Source: an uncultured Clostridium sp. (lineage in GTDB: Bacteria; Bacillota; Clostridia; Lachnospirales; Lachnospiraceae). From it: a DNA stretch of 64,000 bases. Shown piece by piece: positions 1-8,202 of the stretch. Where the stretch lies: NCBI GenBank assembly GCA_900542035.1, contig UQMJ01000012.1:5973-69972 (forward strand), given 5' to 3'. The notes beneath the pieces were generated by a model. That model saw only the letters and a program-made list of their open reading frames with translations, was not told the origin of the DNA and did no database searches. The number at the start of each line of letters is the position of its first letter. Position 1 is the first letter of the stretch. The translations under genes and the position numbers were made by a program.

Positions 1-24
1 CAACGCGCTTTTGCGTACCACTGA
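1..24 (+). CDS. 3' end of an upstream gene (partial)
   Basis: The first 24 bases read as seven codons and a TGA stop in frame with the window edge, 15 bases before the next start. In Firmicutes the YhaN-like ATPase that follows is usually preceded by a YhaO/SbcD-like metallophosphoesterase, so this is probably the end of such a gene. That identity comes from context only; seven residues cannot show it. Confidence 0.45.
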   Translation, partial: QRAFAYH

Positions 25-39
25 CGAAAGGAGGCCGGT

Positions 40-1878
40 ATGAAATTATTAGACGTGTATATCAACGGATTCGGCAAATTCCACGACCGTTCCGTTGTCT
101 TCCACGATGGATTAAATATTGTATACGGAAAAAATGAAGCTGGCAAATCCACTCTCCATACCTTTATCCGAAGTATGCTGTTTGGTATGGAACGCCAGCG
201 CGGACGTGCAGCCAGGACGGATTCCTACAGCCGTTTTCTGCCCTGGGAAAACAAAGGCGGCTATGAAGGGCGGATCCGCCTGGAAAAAGACGGCCATATT
301 TACCGGATTGAGCGAAACTTCCAGAACAGCAAAGAATTTACCATTGTAGATGAAACAGCCGGAAAAGCTATTGAACCGACTAAGGCCTTTATGGAATCTC
401 TTCTCAACGGATTAAGCGAAACGGCTTACAGCAACACCATCAGTATTGGTCAGTTAAAAAGCGCGACGGACGCCGGTATGGTGGCGGAACTCCGCAATTA
501 TATCGCCAATCTGAATACTTCCGGCAATATGGCCTTAAATATCACAAAAGCAACCGCTTTTTTAAAATCTCAAAAGAAGACTTTTGAAAATGAAATGGTT
601 CCGGAAGCTGCCCGAAGCTACACATCCCTGTTAGGGGAAATCCGGAATATTGAAAAAGAAATTTCCGCTCCGGAATATGAAAACCACCTTACCGGTTATC
701 GGAAACAGCGGGAACAGATGACGGCGGCCATTGCAGAAAAGCAGACAGAAAAGGAAGATTTGCTTCAGAAAATAGCCCGAGGCCGGCAGCTTCTAAACAA
801 CTATCAGTTTACCGACGGAGACTCCATCCGTGCCTATTTATCAGAAGCCCAGGGTATTTATGGAAAGTACCTGTCTGCAAGCGATGCCTGTACCCGTCCT
901 GGCTCCAAAATTCTGATGATTCTTTCGTTTCTGCTGTGTGCGCTCTGTCTGGCAGGCTGCGGCGCTTTTGCCGTCCTTCAGCCATTAGGGGATTCCAGTC
1001 TCCCTCTGGCGTTTGCTTCCGGCGGACTTGGCGCGCTCCTTCTGGTATTCGGTTTTCTGCTGGCCTTTAAACGCAGCAGCCGGAAAAAAGAATTAAAATA
1101 TTCTTCCAAACTTCTGCAGGAAATCCTGTCCCGTCACATTGGCGACAGTTCTATCAGTTCTGAGGCCATGGCAGCTTTTGAAAAGCGGATGGAAGAATAT
1201 GAACGCCTCTATGAGGCTTTAGTAAAGTCCGAGGAAACTGCTGCAGCCCTGGCAGCAGAGATTGACACGCTCATGGCACAGCAGACCAGCTGTACAGAAG
1301 AAATTGAGCACCAGCAGCGACTCCAGTGGGAATTAGAGCAAAAGCTGGAACATCTGGCCAACTGCAAAACCCAGGCAGAAGCCCTTCGCCATGTTCTGGC
1401 AGAAAACGATCGGATTTCCCAGGAAATCTCTGCTATTGATTTAGCCATGGAGACGATGACCGCTCTCTCCACTTCCATTCGGGATTCCTTTGGACTGTAC
1501 TTAAACAAAGAAGCATCCCAGCTTATTGAACAGATTACCGGCGGCGTATACAACAGCATGAGTGTGGATGAAAATCTCCATGTATTTATGAATACCAAAA
1601 CCAAACTGGTACCGTTAGAGCAGGTCAGCAGCGGCACGATGGATCAGGTTTACCTGGCTCTCCGGCTGGCTTCTGCCAAATTAATCCAAACCGGCGATGA
1701 TCCTCTTCCGCTTATCTTTGACGACAGCTTTGTCCTCTATGATGACGATCGTCTCCGTACCGCTCTTCGCTGGCTGGTAACAGCCTATCCTGGCCAGATT
1801 ATTATCTTTACCTGCCATCAGCGGGAAGCCCAGATGCTGACCGCTAACCAGATTCCCTATCACCTGATTACAATTTAA
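40..1878 (+). CDS. YhaN/SbcC-like AAA ATPase with a membrane hairpin
   Basis: 612 residues. The N terminus has a P-loop (YGKNEAGKST, about residues 29-38). The C terminus has an ABC-type signature region (SSGTMDQVYLALRLA) and a Walker B-like stretch (LPLIFDDSFVLYDD), which is the head architecture of SMC/Rad50-like ATPases. Between the heads are coiled-coil segments interrupted near residues 285-345 by two hydrophobic helices separated by a short loop, as in the YhaN family, so the protein probably sits at the membrane. Such proteins usually pair with a SbcD-like nuclease in DNA end processing, and the clipped upstream gene fits that. The ATG has AGGAGG eight bases ahead. Family call is firm; biological role is inferred. 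Confidence 0.85.
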   Translation: MKLLDVYINGFGKFHDRSVVFHDGLNIVYGKNEAGKSTLHTFIRSMLFGMERQRGRAARTDSYSRFLPWENKGGYEGRIRLEKDGHIYRIERNFQNSKEFTIVDETAGKAIEPTKAFMESLLNGLSETAYSNTISIGQLKSATDAGMVAELRNYIANLNTSGNMALNITKATAFLKSQKKTFENEMVPEAARSYTSLLGEIRNIEKEISAPEYENHLTGYRKQREQMTAAIAEKQTEKEDLLQKIARGRQLLNNYQFTDGDSIRAYLSEAQGIYGKYLSASDACTRPGSKILMILSFLLCALCLAGCGAFAVLQPLGDSSLPLAFASGGLGALLLVFGFLLAFKRSSRKKELKYSSKLLQEILSRHIGDSSISSEAMAAFEKRMEEYERLYEALVKSEETAAALAAEIDTLMAQQTSCTEEIEHQQRLQWELEQKLEHLANCKTQAEALRHVLAENDRISQEISAIDLAMETMTALSTSIRDSFGLYLNKEASQLIEQITGGVYNSMSVDENLHVFMNTKTKLVPLEQVSSGTMDQVYLALRLASAKLIQTGDDPLPLIFDDSFVLYDDDRLRTALRWLVTAYPGQIIIFTCHQREAQMLTANQIPYHLITI

Positions 1879-1892
1879 TCGCAAACTCAAAA

Positions 1893-1918
1893 CAGGGCGC
1901 ATATTCGTATGCGCCCTG
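1893..1918. terminator. Bidirectional terminator hairpin with TTCG loop
   Basis: An 11-bp perfect stem (CAGGGCGCATA) closes a TTCG tetraloop between two convergent genes. The minus-strand side is followed by TTTTG and the plus side by CAAAATT, so it best serves the minus-strand ridA transcript but may stop both. Confidence 0.75.
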
Positions 1919-1948
1919 CAAAATTCCATCTCCGTTTTCTATTTTCCC

Positions 1949-2335
1949 CTATTTTACGGCAATTGCTTCAATCTCAACTAATGCACCTTTTGGAATAGCT
2001 GCTGCCTGGAATGCTGCACGTGCAGGGCAGTCTCCTTCAAAAAATTCTGCATAAACCTCATTCATTGGAACAAAGTCTGCAATATTGCTGAGCAGAACCG
2101 TGGTCTTTACCACATTGTCCATAGTCATTCCGGCTTCTGCAAGGATTGCCTTGATGTTCGTTAACGACTGTCTGGTCTGGCTTTTAATATCTGCTCCTGC
2201 AAATTCGCCGGTTGCCGGATCAATCGGAAGCTGTCCGGACACATAGCAGGTTTCTCCGGAAGCCACGATTCCCTGGCTGTAAGGGCCAATTGCTGCAGGT
2301 GCATTTTTTGTACTAATTACTTTTTTTGACATCAT
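1949..2335 (-). CDS. ridA: RidA family 2-iminobutanoate/2-iminopropanoate deaminase
   Basis: 128 residues, the usual length of the YjgF/YER057c/UK114 family. Family hallmarks are visible: the N-terminal AIGPYSQGI motif, GQLPIDPATGE, and the C-terminal AAIPKGALVEIEAIA segment that carries the substrate-binding region. RidA hydrolyses reactive enamine/imine intermediates released by PLP enzymes, in the cytoplasm as a trimer. Two ATG codons in a row follow AAGGAG, so the start may be one codon later. It is transcribed divergently from the next regulator gene from closely spaced promoters. Confidence 0.95.
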   Translation of the reverse strand: MMSKKVISTKNAPAAIGPYSQGIVASGETCYVSGQLPIDPATGEFAGADIKSQTRQSLTNIKAILAEAGMTMDNVVKTTVLLSNIADFVPMNEVYAEFFEGDCPARAAFQAAAIPKGALVEIEAIAVK

Positions 2336-2377
2336 CCATTCTCCTTTTCTTTGATAGTTTTTTTATCATTTGTCCAT

Positions 2378-2406
2378 ATTATGCAATATTTTTTATCAAA
2401 ACGCAA
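2378..2406 (-). promoter_or_regulatory. ridA promoter
   Basis: Read on the minus strand: -35 TTGCGT (2406-2401), a 17-base spacer, and -10 CATAAT (2383-2378), 43 bases before the ridA start. Its -35 lies seven bases from the -35 of the divergent promoter, so the two promoters may influence each other. Confidence 0.7.
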
Positions 2407-2413
2407 GTCTTAA

Positions 2414-2442
2414 TTGAGTTTTTTTCTTCTCCTTGTTATAAT
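2414..2442 (+). promoter_or_regulatory. Promoter of the YheO-like regulator
   Basis: -35 TTGAGT (2414-2419), a 17-base spacer, and a perfect -10 TATAAT (2437-2442). The TTG of the -35 box is in frame with the downstream gene and could be mistaken for a start codon; the promoter position argues against that. Confidence 0.8.
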
Positions 2443-2482
2443 AACATCAATGTATACGGATATTTATTTATGGAGGTGCGCT

Positions 2483-3118
2483 TTGACTGATCAGGAAGTT
2501 CTGCAAATTTATATTGACTTAGTGCCGTTTTTAGCCGAGGTCTGCGGCTCCGGCTGTGAAATAGTACTTCATAATACCGCTGATCCAGCCCATTCCTTAA
2601 CAGCTATCCAGAATTCCATCTCCGGACGGCAGACGGGAGACGCCCTTACGGATCTGGGGCAGGAGCTGAAAGCCAAAGGAATGTATGCGGACTCTTCTTA
2701 CCTGGCCAATTATCCAGGAAAAGGGAAAGGGCGGGATTTTTTGTCCAGTACCTATTATATCAAAAATGAAAACCGGCTTATCGGTCTTTTGTGCATCAAT
2801 AAGGATTTATCTGCTGTTTCAGAACTGAATCATTCCATCCAGAATTTTCTGCATCAGTTCAATTTAAATCCTGCGCCGGAAGGCGAACTTTCTGAAAACC
2901 TGGACACTCCCATGGAAAGTCTGCTCCGCCGCCGCATTCTCGAACTGACCGCCCTTCTGGGACGTTCCCCTTCTCAGATGTCTTCAAAAGAGAAGGCTCA
3001 GATCGTATGCCAGCTTAATGAAGAAGGCCTTATGAACGTAAAAGGGGCCGCTGTCCAGATTGCAAACCAGCTTTCTGTCAGCGTCCCCACTGTATATCGT
3101 TATTTAAAAAATAAATAA
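2483..3118 (+). CDS. YheO/DauR-like transcriptional regulator (PAS + HTH)
   Basis: 211 residues from the TTG at 2483, chosen because TGGAGGTG precedes it and the more upstream in-frame TTG at 2414 is the promoter -35 box. The N-terminal two thirds resembles the YheO PAS-like domain (VCGSGCEIVLHNT, then SSTYYIKNENRLIGLLCIN). The C-terminal part is a helix-turn-helix ending in LSVSVPTVYRYLKNK, the usual recognition helix of this family. DauR-like regulators often control metabolism genes beside them. The divergent ridA is the obvious candidate target, but no operator was recognised. Confidence 0.85.
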   Translation: MTDQEVLQIYIDLVPFLAEVCGSGCEIVLHNTADPAHSLTAIQNSISGRQTGDALTDLGQELKAKGMYADSSYLANYPGKGKGRDFLSSTYYIKNENRLIGLLCINKDLSAVSELNHSIQNFLHQFNLNPAPEGELSENLDTPMESLLRRRILELTALLGRSPSQMSSKEKAQIVCQLNEEGLMNVKGAAVQIANQLSVSVPTVYRYLKNK

Positions 3119-3126
3119 ATTTTCTT

Positions 3127-4239
3127 CTATCCGTTTTTTTGCGCCTGATAAACAGCGATAGCTTCGCTTAAATTCGAAGCTCTCCCGCCTCGGACAATTT
3201 TTGCCAGTTCAGACAGTTTATCCGGCTGCAAAAACTCTTTGCCAAGATACGTCTCATACTGATCCGTTACCAGAAGCGCCTGTTCCTTTGCATGAATCTG
3301 CGCTTCCTTCAGTCTGGCCTCAATACGGGCGTGTTCCTCTTCCAGCGCTTCCATTTTAACTTTATTATTGTTCATAATCTCGTCTGAAATAATGGTTTTT
3401 GTCACTGTATTAAAGGCGTTTAATGCCTCTTTTTTCTGATTGCTGAGCTGCTGCAGCTCCTGCTCAATCTGGGAAATCTCATCATCGTATTTTTCCAGAT
3501 TGTAAATGGCCTCATCCCTGTCCTTACGGATAGAGGATGTAATGGCCCGAATTTTCCGGTTATTTCCCCGAATGGTACCGCGGATATCTTTCCCCTGCTT
3601 CAGAACTGCCAGATGGCGCATTTTCACTTTATTTCCCACTAAAATATACAATCCGCCAAAAATCAGAATCACAATCAAATAAATGATTACCATAACCCAG
3701 AACTTCCGGTTTTCCTCCGGTATAAACAGATAGGAAGCCAATGGAATCCCCACAAAGCATACCAGAAAGCCAAGGATCAGAAGCCCCAGTTCTTTCAGGC
3801 TTCCAGGCATATAAAAGGCGTAAAACCATGTCGTTTTGCAAAACGACGGCACCCTGTTTTGTTTGAATAATGTTTTTAACTGCATGGACAGTTCCTGATT
3901 TTTCTCTTTTAATTCTTTTGTCTCTTCTGCAATCCGTTCCTTAATCCCCTGGTTTTTGGCTTTTTCCCTTTTTGCCCGTATTTTCCTCAGCCTGTCCTGC
4001 TCGGTTCCAATCTCTTTATCGTAACTGGCGCTGATTCCATCCCTTCGTTTTTTTACCGTCTGATTGATGGTATCCGCCATATCCAGCCGTTCCTGTTCTA
4101 ATTCTTTATCTATTCGCTCTTCTTCTGCTTCCAGGTCTTCACAGGCCTTTTTGCTGCGGTTTAACTCTTCTATTGCCTTTATTGCATCTGCCAAAAATGC
4201 AGAGCAATCTGTAACTGCCGACGTAATCCCTGTTCCCAT
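3127..4239 (-). CDS. Coiled-coil membrane protein of unknown function
   Basis: 370 residues, not recognised. Residues about 20-130 are highly charged and helical (coiled coil), two strongly hydrophobic helices lie near residues 150-205, and the rest is again coiled coil rich in Glu, Lys and Gln. No signal peptide is seen. The layout suggests a membrane anchor with cytoplasmic coiled-coil arms. The ATG has AAAGGGGAC ahead. It ends eight bases from the convergent regulator gene, so the two transcripts probably interfere or share a stop region. Confidence 0.7.
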   Translation of the reverse strand: MGTGITSAVTDCSAFLADAIKAIEELNRSKKACEDLEAEEERIDKELEQERLDMADTINQTVKKRRDGISASYDKEIGTEQDRLRKIRAKREKAKNQGIKERIAEETKELKEKNQELSMQLKTLFKQNRVPSFCKTTWFYAFYMPGSLKELGLLILGFLVCFVGIPLASYLFIPEENRKFWVMVIIYLIVILIFGGLYILVGNKVKMRHLAVLKQGKDIRGTIRGNNRKIRAITSSIRKDRDEAIYNLEKYDDEISQIEQELQQLSNQKKEALNAFNTVTKTIISDEIMNNNKVKMEALEEEHARIEARLKEAQIHAKEQALLVTDQYETYLGKEFLQPDKLSELAKIVRGGRASNLSEAIAVYQAQKNG

Positions 4240-4346
4240 ATTTTGTCCCCTTTGTAAATGGAAAACTGCTTTTTATACAAGCTGTCCCGTACTGCTATGT
4301 ATAGATTACTACAAATTACAAGGAAGAACAAGGGGAAATTCCCGCC

Positions 4347-4375
4347 TTTACAAGGTTCCGAAAATCCGATATACT
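4347..4375 (+). promoter_or_regulatory. Promoter of the 88-residue protein gene
   Basis: -35 TTTACA (4347-4352), a 17-base spacer, and -10 TATACT (4370-4375), 39 bases before the ATG at 4415. Confidence 0.7.
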
Positions 4376-4414
4376 AGCATCAGTTTACACCAATCTGAAA
4401 AGGAGGTATCCCTT

Positions 4415-4681
4415 ATGTTCCGTATGTGGGGAAAAATCTGGAAAGACAACCATCTGTTGCAGGATACGGTTATCTGTATGCCGGACTACTCCATGTCCCG
4501 CACCCAGATGGTTTTTGGCGCTTTAGATGAGATCTGCAGCCAGTTTGACTTAGGCCACCCTATCTGGATGGATTCCACCATCCGAGAATTTCAGCGCCAT
4601 GATAAAACCCGTTTTTACCAAGACAGTTTTGTAGAAACCATTGATTTTGATTATCTTGAAATTCATGTGATAGAAGAATAA
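4415..4681 (+). CDS. Small conserved-looking hypothetical protein
   Basis: 88 residues from the ATG at 4415, preceded by AAGGAGG. It is acidic at the C terminus, has no membrane segment and no signal peptide, and no known domain is recognised. The reading frame stays open well upstream, but the promoter at 4347-4375 and the ribosome site fix the start. It is transcribed alone toward the uidA cassette. Confidence 0.7.
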   Translation: MFRMWGKIWKDNHLLQDTVICMPDYSMSRTQMVFGALDEICSQFDLGHPIWMDSTIREFQRHDKTRFYQDSFVETIDFDYLEIHVIEE

Positions 4682-4683
4682 TA

Positions 4684-4727
4684 TAAAAACAGCCTGCACC
4701 TTAGCATACTGCCGCGGTACAGGCTGT
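4684..4727 (-). terminator. uidA terminator, copy 1 of a 44-base repeat
   Basis: An imperfect stem-loop with an outer ACAGCCTG/CAGGCTGT stem, followed on the minus strand by TTTTTA: an intrinsic terminator for uidA. Forty-one of its 44 bases match the copy at 6699-6742 in the same orientation. Confidence 0.8.
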
Positions 4728-4740
4728 CCTGTTGTTTCTC

Positions 4741-6561
4741 CTATCCCTTATAATTTTCCGGCAATCCTTTCCAACGCCGACGGAAATAGAACGCCGCATC
4801 CTTGGGCTGACGCTGACGGGTAAAAATCCCTTTTTTGTTGCCATTTACACGCATGATTCCTTCTGTTGTCTGGAAATCTGCAAAATTCCATACCAGTTCT
4901 CCCTTTACAAACTCATACGCATCAAAAACTCTGTGGTTCATCTCTGAGTATTCATTTTGATATTCCTGACTCCACATAACGCTGGGAAGTTTATGTTCAT
5001 CTGGCATAGTATCTGCGCCATATTCTGTAAAAATCACGGGACGTTCGTTTAATATCTCGCTCCATTTACCCAGTTCTTTACGCAGCGCCTCCTCAGCATC
5101 CGCTATATTATATCCCCCCATTACATACCATCCATAGTAACGGTTTAAGCTGATAAAATCTGCAAATTGCTGACCTCTGCTATTATCCGGCAAACTTGTC
5201 ATCAAAATCGCATAGGTTCTGGGCCGTTTCTGTACATCCAGTTCGTGAGCCAAATCAAATAATGGTTTAAAATATTCTTCCGTTCCCTTGCTGGTGCATT
5301 GAGGTTCGTTTAAAATGCTCCACGCAATGACTGAAGCGTGGTTTTTATCACGAATTATCATATCATGCAAGGCCTGTTTATGATTCTTTAAAAGCTGGGG
5401 CGTTGTCTCCTTTTCAAAATATCCCTGCTGATTTTGCGTCCCCTGATTGGCGCTTAAGAAATTCGTAATGCTTTCCATAAATCCTACTGCAGGTACTTCA
5501 TCAATGATCAAAAAGCCTTCTTCATCTGCCATCTGATACACTTCCTCAGCATATGGATAATGGCTGGTGCGGAAACAATTAGCGCCAATCCACTTCATAC
5601 ATTCATAATCCCGTTTAATCGTAACAAGATCAAGTCCTCTGCCTCTCAAATCCGAGTCTTCATGTTTGCCAAAACCTTTTAAATAAACAGATTTTCCATT
5701 AAGAAGAAACTTTCCGTCCTTGATTTCAAAAACTCTCACACCAATTTTCTCGAAATATTCATCTAATACGTTTTCATTATCCATGATGCGAATTACAAAA
5801 TGATACAGATATGACTTGTGAACATCCCATAAATGTACATTTTCAATGTGCAGATTACCCTTTTTTCCTACACTTTCTGCGACTTTTATTCCTTCCTTAT
5901 CATATACTTCTACTATGCAGTTATGGCTCCCATTTGTTTCTACTGTATACTCCACATCTGCATCTCGGCCATTTAAGTGATGATTCACTGTAAAATCTAC
6001 AATCTGTTCTTTCGGCAGACAAAGCAGTTTTACAGGTCTCTGCAATCCTGAATAATTATAAAAATCAAAATATGGTACCGCCATTTTCTTTCCATTTGAC
6101 AGCGTTGTTACGGTTCCTGCCGGAAGCATGGCTTCATTCAATTCATTGTTTACCAGAACCGTAAGTTTATTATACTGATTATAGTTTACCAGAGCTGCTA
6201 TTTCTGCATTAAAAGGAAGGAATCCGCCCTCATGGTATGCTGCTTCCACGCCATTTACAAACACACGCGCCCGATGGGTTGCAGATCCAAACCGAATAGT
6301 TACATCTTGTCCTTCCCATTCTCCTGGTACAAAAAAGTCTGTTTCATACCAAAAATCACCGCAGTATTCTCTGCTATCTTTATCAGTAAATAAATCACAA
6401 AAAGAAGATGGTACTGGCATGAAAACCGGCGACGGCAAGCCATTTGTCCACCCAGATGCACTTCCTACACTTTCCGGATCAAATTGAAACTTCCACATAC
6501 CGTCTAATGAAACAGTGCGTCTAGAACTTGTAGAGACTGGATACAGTAATGAATTTTTCAT
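4741..6561 (-). CDS. uidA: Beta-glucuronidase (glycoside hydrolase family 2)
   Basis: 606 residues, full length. It carries the GH2 sugar-binding and Ig-like domains and the TIM barrel. The acid/base Glu is in SILNEP and the nucleophile Glu in FTEYGADT. The glucuronidase-specific Asn-x-Lys motif is in GNKKGIFTRQRQPK and distinguishes it from beta-galactosidases. A short insertion after AVGF (about residues 368-390) corresponds to the active-site loop that lets gut enzymes accept drug glucuronides. No signal peptide, so it acts in the cytoplasm on imported glucuronides. The ATG has GGAGG ahead. Upstream lies only the tail of a transporter gene, so import must rely on genes elsewhere. Confidence 0.95.
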   Translation of the reverse strand: MKNSLLYPVSTSSRRTVSLDGMWKFQFDPESVGSASGWTNGLPSPVFMPVPSSFCDLFTDKDSREYCGDFWYETDFFVPGEWEGQDVTIRFGSATHRARVFVNGVEAAYHEGGFLPFNAEIAALVNYNQYNKLTVLVNNELNEAMLPAGTVTTLSNGKKMAVPYFDFYNYSGLQRPVKLLCLPKEQIVDFTVNHHLNGRDADVEYTVETNGSHNCIVEVYDKEGIKVAESVGKKGNLHIENVHLWDVHKSYLYHFVIRIMDNENVLDEYFEKIGVRVFEIKDGKFLLNGKSVYLKGFGKHEDSDLRGRGLDLVTIKRDYECMKWIGANCFRTSHYPYAEEVYQMADEEGFLIIDEVPAVGFMESITNFLSANQGTQNQQGYFEKETTPQLLKNHKQALHDMIIRDKNHASVIAWSILNEPQCTSKGTEEYFKPLFDLAHELDVQKRPRTYAILMTSLPDNSRGQQFADFISLNRYYGWYVMGGYNIADAEEALRKELGKWSEILNERPVIFTEYGADTMPDEHKLPSVMWSQEYQNEYSEMNHRVFDAYEFVKGELVWNFADFQTTEGIMRVNGNKKGIFTRQRQPKDAAFYFRRRWKGLPENYKG

Positions 6562-6590
6562 AAGGTTTTACCTCCAAATATTACTTTATA

Positions 6591-6695
6591 TTACTTTGTT
6601 TCTTTTGCTTTTCTCTCTGCCAAAACACCCTGGATTTCTGCCATTTTCTCTTTTGTAAGCGGATAAAATTTCATAGAAATCAATGTTGCCACTTG
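6591..6695 (-). pseudogene. C-terminal remnant of a GPH-family (UidB-like) sugar transporter
   Basis: On the minus strand a frame ending in TAA at 6591 reads MKFYPLTKEKMAEIQ followed by a Lys/Glu-rich tail. This is the usual C terminus of glycoside-pentoside-hexuronide:cation symporters, the family of the glucuronide carrier UidB. Only about 30-35 residues remain and there is no start; the fragment runs directly into a terminator repeat at 6699. It ends 30 bases before the uidA start, as expected for a former transporter-uidA operon. The family call rests on a short sequence. Confidence 0.6.
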
Positions 6696-6698
6696 TCC

Positions 6699-6742
6699 TA
6701 AAAACAGCCTGCACCTTAGCATACTGCTACAGTACAGGCTGT
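6699..6742 (-). terminator. pgi terminator, copy 2 of a 44-base repeat
   Basis: Outer stem ACAGCCTG/CAGGCTGT, an inner TAGCA/TGCTA hairpin, then TTTTTA on the minus strand, 25 bases past the pgi stop. Three mismatches to the copy at 4684-4727. Confidence 0.8.
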
Positions 6743-6766
6743 TTACATTCTCATGTTCTATTTTTA

Positions 6767-8116
6767 TTATAATCTCTTCAACAGCTTTTCTCTCTCATCT
6801 TCATAACCAGGCTTTCCAAGAAGTGCAAACATATTCTTCTTGTAGCTTTCTACTCCAGGCTGGTTAAATGGGTTCACGCCTAATAAGTAGCCGCTGATTC
6901 CGCAAGCAAACTCAAAGAAATAGAATAACTGCCCCAGATAGAATGCATTCTGCTCTGGAATGTTTACACGCAGGTTTGGAACATTGCCGTCTGTATGAGC
7001 TAAGATAGTACCGTTCATAGCGCTCTTGTTGACAAAATCAACGCTCTTTCCAGCCAGATAGTTCATACCGTCTGTGTCTACTGCTTCTTCCTTTAACAAT
7101 ACCTCTGCCGGAGAATCCTCAACATTTAACACGGTCTCAAACATGATTCTGGAACCATCCTGGATAAACTGTCCCATGGAATGCAGGTCAGTTGTCAAAT
7201 CAACTGCATGAGGCAGGATACCTTTCTGATCTTTTCCTTCGCTCTCGCCGTAAAGCTGCTTCCACCATTCTGATACATAGTGAAGGCTTGGCTCATAGTT
7301 TGCTACAATTTCGACCTGTTTGCCCTTGCGAAGAAGGATATTGCGGACTGCTGCATACAGCAGAGCCGGATTTTCCTCATATGGAGCGTTTAATGCTTTC
7401 TCTCTTCCAGAAGCAGCTCCTTCCATCAGTTTATCAATATCTGCTCCGCTGACTGCGATTGGAAGTAAACCTACTGCGGTCAGTACAGAGAAACGGCCGC
7501 CAACATCATCCGGAACCACAAAGGACTCATAGCCTTCTTCATTGGCCAGGTTCTTTAACGCTCCCTTAGCCTTGTCGGTGGTTGCATAGATTCTCTTGTT
7601 TGCCTCTTCTTTACCATATTTTTCAATCAGCAGCTCCTTAAATACGCGGAATGCGATTGCAGGTTCTGTAGTTGTTCCAGACTTGGAAATAATATTAATG
7701 GAAAAATCTTTCCCTTTTAATACGTCCTGAAGATCCTTGATGTACTTGCTGCTGATGCTGTTTCCAACAAAATAAATCTCTGGCGTCTTTCTATCTTCCT
7801 TAGAAAGAACATTATAAAAGCTGTGGGATAAGAACTCAATCGCAGCTCTTGCGCCTAAATAAGAACCGCCGATACCAATTACCAAAAGAACATCTGAATC
7901 TGACTGAATCTTTTTTGCAGCCTCTTTAATCCGTACAAACTCTTCCTTGTCGTAGTCTACCGGAAGGTCAATCCATCCTAAAAAATCATTGCCGGCGCCG
8001 CTTTTGCTGGTCAGCACATCTTTCGCCCCCATAACGGCAGCTTTCATATAAGATAACTCGTCTGCCGCAATAAATCCGGCTGCTTTGGAATAGTCAAATG
8101 TCACTTCTCTTCCCAT
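6767..8116 (-). CDS. pgi: Glucose-6-phosphate isomerase
   Basis: 449 residues, the length of the short bacterial PGI form. It interconverts glucose-6-phosphate and fructose-6-phosphate in glycolysis. Signatures seen: VIGIGGSYLGARAA in the first SIS domain, ISKSGTTTEPA for phosphate binding, and a C-terminal segment ending in GVNPFNQPGVESYKK, the PGI signature with the catalytic-site Lys. The ATG follows AAAAGGAGA. It is a single-gene transcript with its own promoter and terminator. Confidence 0.97.
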   Translation of the reverse strand: MGREVTFDYSKAAGFIAADELSYMKAAVMGAKDVLTSKSGAGNDFLGWIDLPVDYDKEEFVRIKEAAKKIQSDSDVLLVIGIGGSYLGARAAIEFLSHSFYNVLSKEDRKTPEIYFVGNSISSKYIKDLQDVLKGKDFSINIISKSGTTTEPAIAFRVFKELLIEKYGKEEANKRIYATTDKAKGALKNLANEEGYESFVVPDDVGGRFSVLTAVGLLPIAVSGADIDKLMEGAASGREKALNAPYEENPALLYAAVRNILLRKGKQVEIVANYEPSLHYVSEWWKQLYGESEGKDQKGILPHAVDLTTDLHSMGQFIQDGSRIMFETVLNVEDSPAEVLLKEEAVDTDGMNYLAGKSVDFVNKSAMNGTILAHTDGNVPNLRVNIPEQNAFYLGQLFYFFEFACGISGYLLGVNPFNQPGVESYKKNMFALLGKPGYEDEREKLLKRL

Positions 8117-8176
8117 TGCTATCGTCTCCTTTTTCTGATTGTTAAGAAAAATATTTTAAATACTTTGTCTATTTTC

Positions 8177-8182
8177 ATTATA
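8177..8182 (-). promoter_or_regulatory. pgi -10 element
   Basis: On the minus strand TGTTATAAT gives an extended -10, about 60 bases before the pgi start. No good -35 is present at 17 bases, which is common for extended -10 promoters. Confidence 0.5.
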
Positions 8183-8202
8183 ACATAGATAGAGTCAAAA
8201 AG

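Noticed and set aside
2414..2482. Longer N terminus for the YheO-like regulator from a TTG at 2414
   Set aside because: This TTG is the -35 box of a well-formed promoter and the true ribosome site lies at 2472-2478.
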